A DNA stretch of 18,838 nt, from positions 1 to 18,838 of the forward strand of contig UQBS01000058.1 in NCBI GenBank assembly GCA_900539345.1, in the 5' to 3' direction. A model generated the notes under the pieces. It did no database searches, was not told the origin of the DNA, and saw nothing but the letters and a program-made list of their open reading frames with translations. Source of the DNA: an uncultured Coriobacteriaceae bacterium. Its GTDB lineage: Bacteria; Actinomycetota; Coriobacteriia; Coriobacteriales; UMGS124. This document shows positions 14,342 through 18,838 of this stretch, in pieces. The translations under genes were made by a program, and so were the position numbers. Every line of letters begins with the position of its first letter. Position 1 is the stretch's first letter.

Positions 14342-16402
14342 TTATCCCGCCGCCCCCATGCCCGCCTCGAATGTCTGACGAAAATCATCGACACACAAGG
14401 GACGCCCTTCGCTTGACAAGACATGCTGCGCCGCAAGCTCGTCGGTGTAGTCCTCTAGCAGGTATACCTGCGCCGCACCGTCATTGCCCACATGGCACAC
14501 GCAAGGCTCCAGCTCAAACGATACGATGCGCGCCTCGGCCATCGACTCGCTGCCTGGCACCTTCTCCAGCTCAATCGTCGCAATCCCACCAACCTGACAG
14601 GCGATGTCGCCTTGGGACGCAACAAAATTGCCCAGACCCCAGTATACGAGCCCCGTGGCACCGGCCTCAGTTGTCAGCACGCCGTATGGGGCGACCACAT
14701 GAGCGTGAGAGCACACCACCACGTCGGCCCCGGCGTCTATGGCCTCCTCCGCCATCTGCCGCTGCTCCTGCGTGGGCACACTCGAATACTCTTCCCCCAT
14801 ATGCAAGATGACAACCGTCAGGTCCACCTCTCCTTGCACAGCCACAATCTCCTGCAGCATCGCATCTTTATCTTCAAGGGTATCTACCAGGTATTCTTCA
14901 CCTTCTGGCAAGGCATGGCCGTTCAGACCGTAGGTCAGGTCAAAATAGGCGAGACGAAAATCACCCGACTCGACAATCACCGGAGCGGCGACGTCGGACG
15001 CATCGTCGTGCAGCCCCGCAACGCTCACGTACGGGTGCTCCTCAGCCCAATAGCCGAGCGTCTCGCGAATAGCACCCGAACCCCTGTCGTTCACATGGTT
15101 CGTCGCGCTTGCCACTACATCGAAGCCGGCATCCACGAGCGCGTCAGCGATGGTGGCAGGCGTTGCGAATTCGGGATACCCGCTGCGCTTCGCCGCGTCA
15201 CGGACCAACACCGTCTCCTGGCACACCGCTGCGATGTCAAACGACGATATATAGTCCCTGACCTGGGCAAACACACTCGAGAAATCAAAGGCGTGAGCAG
15301 CTCGGTCATATGCCGCCTCGTACATCCCCTGGTGGGCGATGACATCGCCGGCAAAGAGCAGGCTTGTGCGCTCCGCGCGCGTCTCGTCCACAAGCTCGAA
15401 CCCCCACGAACCCCAGCGCCAGAATGTCAGACCGCCATCAGGTGCCTCAAGCACGAGCGTCCCGTCGGGCTCCATCCATTCGCGGGCGAAATACGACCCC
15501 AATGCCGAGCTCATCCATATCGGCGCAATCTTGCCGGCGCGCATGCCATAGACAAACACATGCTGCGACCACGCGTCGTCAGCCCCACTCTCCCAAAACG
15601 GACGATATGGACCGTAGCTTCCCTGCTTCCAAACAAGAAAGACCAGCTCATCTGCACCGTCTCCGTCAAGGTCGCAGACATAGGCATCAAAGACGCGCCA
15701 TTCGTCGGGGCTGGCGTACACGTCCGCGTCGCCCACCGACACCCGCACATCGTGCGCCTCGCCCACCGCAACCAGCGACTCCTGCACTCCGTCACCGTCG
15801 AAGTCAGCCGGCAATTCGCATGTCTGCCATGCAAAACATTCAAGCGTCTCTTCGTCATAGACAAAATCGCCAGACGCAGGTGCATTCCCGTCAGCAGCCC
15901 CAGAGGTTGCCATGTCTCTGTAAGAAATCCCGGATGCCATCTCATTCCCGGCAGAAACACCAGGTACGCCCTTAACCTCGGATGAATCGACAGAGGTGAT
16001 GGCCTCCAAGGAGGACTCGCCGGATTGGCCTCCGCCCTTAAGGCAAACCCCCGAATTGCCTTCTCCCTTGGATAGACCTCCAGAATCGGCCATGCCCCTG
16101 TCAGAGCCCCCGGGATTTTCCGCGTCCTTAGGAGACGCGCTGGTCGCAGTTCCGTCAACTATATCGCTTGCGACCTCGTCCAGAGATCCACCGCCAGCAG
16201 CCCTCTGGACGGCCGCCTGCTCCTGCGCGGTATGGCCAGCCCACTGCGAGGCGCTCACAGTCACCAGGGACTCGTCATCGGCCCAGACAATCCCCACAAG
16301 GCACAGCAGGCATGCCGCAAGTGCCAAGGCAGCCAACACAACGGCGGCAAACCTCGGCACCATGCGGCAACGCCTGCTTATGGGGGGCATGGATTTACTC
16401 AC
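14342..16402 (-). CDS. Membrane-anchored CapA-like protein with FG-GAP-like repeats
   Basis: The 686-residue protein has one N-terminal hydrophobic segment (about 17-41) that anchors or exports it. Residues 95-184 form nine 10-residue repeats with Gly at 98, 108, 118, 128, 148, 158, 168 and 178, apparently a flexible linker. Two FG-GAP/VCBS-like calcium-binding motifs follow (DFDGDGVQESL at 200-210, DLDGDGADELV at 244-254). A CapA/PgsA-type metallophosphatase domain covers about 346-600, with GDVIAHQGMYE, NHVNDRG, HMGEEY, SHAHVV and WGLGNF motifs. CapA proteins take part in poly-gamma-glutamate capsule synthesis or release, but no pgsB/C partner is here. The GTG at 16402 has AAAGGG 8 nt upstream. 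It starts 15 nt after the DUF3160 stop, so the two are cotranscribed. Exact function is unknown. Confidence 0.85.
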   Translation of the reverse strand: MSKSMPPISRRCRMVPRFAAVVLAALALAACLLCLVGIVWADDESLVTVSASQWAGHTAQEQAAVQRAAGGGSLDEVASDIVDGTATSASPKDAENPGGSDRGMADSGGLSKGEGNSGVCLKGGGQSGESSLEAITSVDSSEVKGVPGVSAGNEMASGISYRDMATSGAADGNAPASGDFVYDEETLECFAWQTCELPADFDGDGVQESLVAVGEAHDVRVSVGDADVYASPDEWRVFDAYVCDLDGDGADELVFLVWKQGSYGPYRPFWESGADDAWSQHVFVYGMRAGKIAPIWMSSALGSYFAREWMEPDGTLVLEAPDGGLTFWRWGSWGFELVDETRAERTSLLFAGDVIAHQGMYEAAYDRAAHAFDFSSVFAQVRDYISSFDIAAVCQETVLVRDAAKRSGYPEFATPATIADALVDAGFDVVASATNHVNDRGSGAIRETLGYWAEEHPYVSVAGLHDDASDVAAPVIVESGDFRLAYFDLTYGLNGHALPEGEEYLVDTLEDKDAMLQEIVAVQGEVDLTVVILHMGEEYSSVPTQEQRQMAEEAIDAGADVVVCSHAHVVAPYGVLTTEAGATGLVYWGLGNFVASQGDIACQVGGIATIELEKVPGSESMAEARIVSFELEPCVCHVGNDGAAQVYLLEDYTDELAAQHVLSSEGRPLCVDDFRQTFEAGMGAAG
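15851..16120 (-). repeat. Decapeptide-coding 30-bp tandem repeats
   Basis: Nine 30-bp units encode residues 95-184 of the CapA-like protein. Each has the pattern x-x-(S/P)-G at its start, with one copy having Val for Gly. The copies are diverged, so the array is old, yet its 10-residue spacing is exact. It joins the membrane anchor to the FG-GAP-like part. Confidence 0.75.
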
Positions 16403-16417
16403 GCCCGCAGCCCTTTC

Positions 16418-18649
16418 TTACATCGTCCTCCAGCTCAGGCTGAAGTCCTGCGCCCACCAGACAGGGTCAATCACAGGCTCGGTATAGCCGCCGTCCTCCC
16501 CCAGCTCAATGCCAAGCATGCGGCGCCATTCGGTGTCAGTCAGGCGCTCACTGAGCGGCTGGACAAACTGGTAGAAACTGTACACGGCGCCCGTCATAAG
16601 ACGAAGCACGCCGTCCATCGGCACAAGCACATACAGCTTGGACACCGACCCGGTACCGAGCTCCAGGCACGACCCGTTGGGGTCGGTCGCCACATCGGCC
16701 ACTATCGCTGCAGGGAACTCGCGAGTCGTAAAGTACTCGTTGTCCGTCTCGTTCTTGTATACCTCCTGCCAGAAATGCTCGATCTGGCCACCGAACGTGC
16801 GAATGAGGTCGAACTCGTCATCAGTGGGCGTCTCGGCGTTGAGCTCCTTGCGCGCGATCTCTTGCAGACGATACGCCAGGTCGCTCAAAAGCCCCAGGTT
16901 GTCGGCATCTTCCTGCACCAGCATGCCGTAAGTAGCCAGTCCCTGCAATGTTGCCTGCGTGAGGGCTCCCAGGCGGCCGAACACCTCGGGCTCGGGCTCA
17001 ACGTAACCGCGGTCGTCGTGGACGGGCAGCTCTCCACCGCCCATCTCGGCCATGGCCTGTTTAGAGTAGAGAATGGTGTCGTGCTTGAGCTCGGCATAGC
17101 TTCCCGCGAAAGTCTGCAGGCAGCGGCGCGACCACAGCTGGGATCGCATGAACCAGGGATACCCCTCGCCCTTCTCGTCGCACAGGGGCTTCAGCGTGCG
17201 CAGCCACTGAGCATACAGGCTCGCCTTCCACAACGTGTCGTCTGCCTGGGCAATGCCCTGCTTGAGGACCTCGAGGTTCTCCGTGTAGCCCGCAAACTCG
17301 TATGCGCCCGTTGCCTCGAGCAAACTGGCCGCCTCGCTGGAGCCAAAGGCCGCCAGGATGTCAAGCACATCGGGAAGCAGGCGCTGCTCACCTGCGGCAT
17401 TCTCTTCCACCTCGCTGTAGATGAGCTTCTGGAAGACGGCCTCATCGATGCTGAACCTCTGGCCCATGAGCCTGAAGCCCTTGCCCTCCTCAACCGTGTC
17501 GGTGTCGGGATCGTCCCACACGGGAATGGAGTTGATCGCTGGGGCAGCCGTCTGCCCCGTGAGCGCGTGGAACTCCTTCCAAGCGGCGCCATTGCCCGGC
17601 AGGTCAGCTGCATGCGGCATGCCGGCAAAGCTGCGCTCCACAAGCGGCGCATACTCGTAGTATCCGTTGTCGTCGCTCGCCCCGGCAAAGAACGAGGTCA
17701 CCGTGTAGATCTTCGACCACGCATCGAGTGCGCCGTCATTGAGCAAAAGCGTAATGAGCAGGGCGCTGCGGTCGAGGTCCTCGTTCTTCTGGGCAAAGTT
17801 GATGCGCCCATACCACATCATCGCGCGGAAATACCCCTCGAGCGCCGCATCGCCCTCGTAATAGCCGCGCGGCTTGTACTGCGAATAGTCCTCCATTGCG
17901 CAGGCAATCGGCGAATCCGAGATGCCAGCCGCTTCATATACGAGCGCAATCTCGGCATTTGCCAGCTCGGCCACATCGGCGGGCACGCTGACTTCGAGGC
18001 CCTGCAGGCACGCGCCCACAGTGAAGAACGCCACATTGCGCACGGCCGCGCTCTCCCATTCGGTACCGCGCAAAACCTGCAGCTGGTCATACGCGCCCTG
18101 CACGAGCGTGGCGCTCAAATTCTGCAGCTCAGAGGCCAGATAGGAGCGCTCGGTGTTCTTAAGCAGATGGCTGAAATAGAGATGGTAGGTGTGCAACATC
18201 GCATCGGTCGTGACGAAGTTGGGCATCATCGAGTAGCGGTTCGTCTCATATGCCTCGAAGAATTCCTCGCCTGCACCCTCAAGCATGCAGAAAAAGCCAT
18301 GCTGCCTCAGCATGTCGAGCTGGGCGTCGTTGAGGTAGTACCAATCGAGGTTGTCGACATTGCTCAGGTCCTCAGCAGGAGCAAGGTCGACAGCGTGAGG
18401 ATTGGAGGCTGCCTCAACAGGGGCAATCGACTCAAGAAGCGCAGGACGTGCGGTTGCCTGCACGGGCTGGGCCGCACTATCCTGACCAGCCTGGCTGCCT
18501 CCCGTCAGAAAGCCGCCCAGAGTAGAGAGCGCACCGAGCAACCCATCGGCTTTCGCCACCGCCGGCGAAAGCACCGCGCCGGACACACCCAAAGCCGTCG
18601 CAGCGGCCACAGCCGTACGCCTTGAGATAAGCTTGTTCGACATCGTCAT
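16418..18649 (-). CDS. Tat-exported DUF3160 family protein
   Basis: The 743-residue protein has a twin-arginine signal (SRRTAVAAA at 9-17, hydrophobic core, likely AKA-D cleavage near 34), then a Gly/Ala/Gln-rich spacer to about residue 90. A full-length DUF3160 domain covers about 100-740 (FVTTDAMLHTYHLYFSHLL at 145-163, MMWYGRINF, a DEFDLIRTFG stretch and a WW near the end). DUF3160 has no established function; the fold is mainly helical. The ATG at 18649 has GGAAGG 5 nt upstream; a second ATG at 18643 is equally possible. It is the first gene of an operon with the CapA-like protein, so both likely act at the cell surface. Confidence 0.88.
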   Translation of the reverse strand: MTMSNKLISRRTAVAAATALGVSGAVLSPAVAKADGLLGALSTLGGFLTGGSQAGQDSAAQPVQATARPALLESIAPVEAASNPHAVDLAPAEDLSNVDNLDWYYLNDAQLDMLRQHGFFCMLEGAGEEFFEAYETNRYSMMPNFVTTDAMLHTYHLYFSHLLKNTERSYLASELQNLSATLVQGAYDQLQVLRGTEWESAAVRNVAFFTVGACLQGLEVSVPADVAELANAEIALVYEAAGISDSPIACAMEDYSQYKPRGYYEGDAALEGYFRAMMWYGRINFAQKNEDLDRSALLITLLLNDGALDAWSKIYTVTSFFAGASDDNGYYEYAPLVERSFAGMPHAADLPGNGAAWKEFHALTGQTAAPAINSIPVWDDPDTDTVEEGKGFRLMGQRFSIDEAVFQKLIYSEVEENAAGEQRLLPDVLDILAAFGSSEAASLLEATGAYEFAGYTENLEVLKQGIAQADDTLWKASLYAQWLRTLKPLCDEKGEGYPWFMRSQLWSRRCLQTFAGSYAELKHDTILYSKQAMAEMGGGELPVHDDRGYVEPEPEVFGRLGALTQATLQGLATYGMLVQEDADNLGLLSDLAYRLQEIARKELNAETPTDDEFDLIRTFGGQIEHFWQEVYKNETDNEYFTTREFPAAIVADVATDPNGSCLELGTGSVSKLYVLVPMDGVLRLMTGAVYSFYQFVQPLSERLTDTEWRRMLGIELGEDGGYTEPVIDPVWWAQDFSLSWRTM

Positions 18650-18838
18650 CCCCGCCTTCCCGCGACAGCGCAGCGGCCATCGCCTCTGAGGTCTCTCAAG
18701 ATGAGAATACCGTACGAAGGCTGGAATTCATAGGCAGAACTGCACATGGGACAGTACAAAGTTGATGAAGATCAGCCGCGAGTCCCTCATATGACCGATG
18801 AACTGTCAAGTAGAAAATAGTGACCCAACCTGCCCTTG
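18650..18838. other. Region upstream of the DUF3160 operon
   Basis: No gene was found here. It should hold the operon promoter. TTGACA occurs on the minus strand near 18808-18813 but has no -10 box at a usual distance. TATGAA and TATTCT occur nearer the gene but without -35 partners. Confidence 0.3.

Noticed and set aside
16232..18625. 797-codon open frame antisense to the DUF3160 gene
   Set aside because: The minus strand has a complete Tat signal, ribosome-binding site and DUF3160 domain; the antisense frame has none.

Overview
The window looks like a piece of an anaerobic actinobacterial genome of the class Coriobacteriia, most likely the Eggerthellaceae (Eggerthella, Gordonibacter, Slackia or Adlercreutzia type). 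The reasons are the high GC content, several membrane-embedded LuxR regulators, several Tat-exported FAD reductases and a desulfoferrodoxin. The genus cannot be fixed from the sequence alone.

Layout. 84-1502 (+) is a membrane LuxR regulator. 1503-1719 is a convergent gap with hairpins. 4546-1720 (-) is a second membrane LuxR regulator followed 4 nt later by an ArsB/NhaD-type anion permease. 9879-4900 (-) is a one-directional block: a third membrane LuxR regulator, a Tat-exported FAD reductase with a C-terminal FMN-binding domain, then a Tat-exported protein made of two VOC domains, closed by a strong terminator at 4793-4838. Diverging from the third regulator is a second Tat-exported FAD reductase (10058-11785, +) with its own terminator. 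An intergenic array of 39/40-bp repeats leads to a small XRE regulator (12093-12356, +). The remainder is on the minus strand: desulfoferrodoxin (12544-12915), dapA (13324-14211), and a two-gene operon (18649-14342) made of a Tat-exported DUF3160 protein and a membrane-anchored CapA-like protein carrying FG-GAP-like repeats and a decapeptide-repeat linker.

How the genes may work together. In this bacterial group, membrane LuxR regulators often sit beside reductases that use small organic molecules as respiratory electron acceptors. The third regulator lies between two such reductases and may respond to their substrate. The VOC protein would act outside the membrane on the same compound or its product. 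This is inference from gene order.

Most interesting region. The 200-nt gap between the FMN/FAD reductase and the VOC gene folds, on the minus strand only, into a series of stems with mutually exclusive pairings. It ends in a perfect terminator hairpin and U tract placed 13 nt before the VOC start codon. This is the architecture of an attenuator or riboswitch, and I do not recognise it as a known class. Other points of note are operator-like repeats upstream of the FMN/FAD reductase, a motif shared by the promoters of two of the LuxR genes, a cluster of AACATACAT elements in a convergent gap, and the decapeptide-repeat CapA protein.
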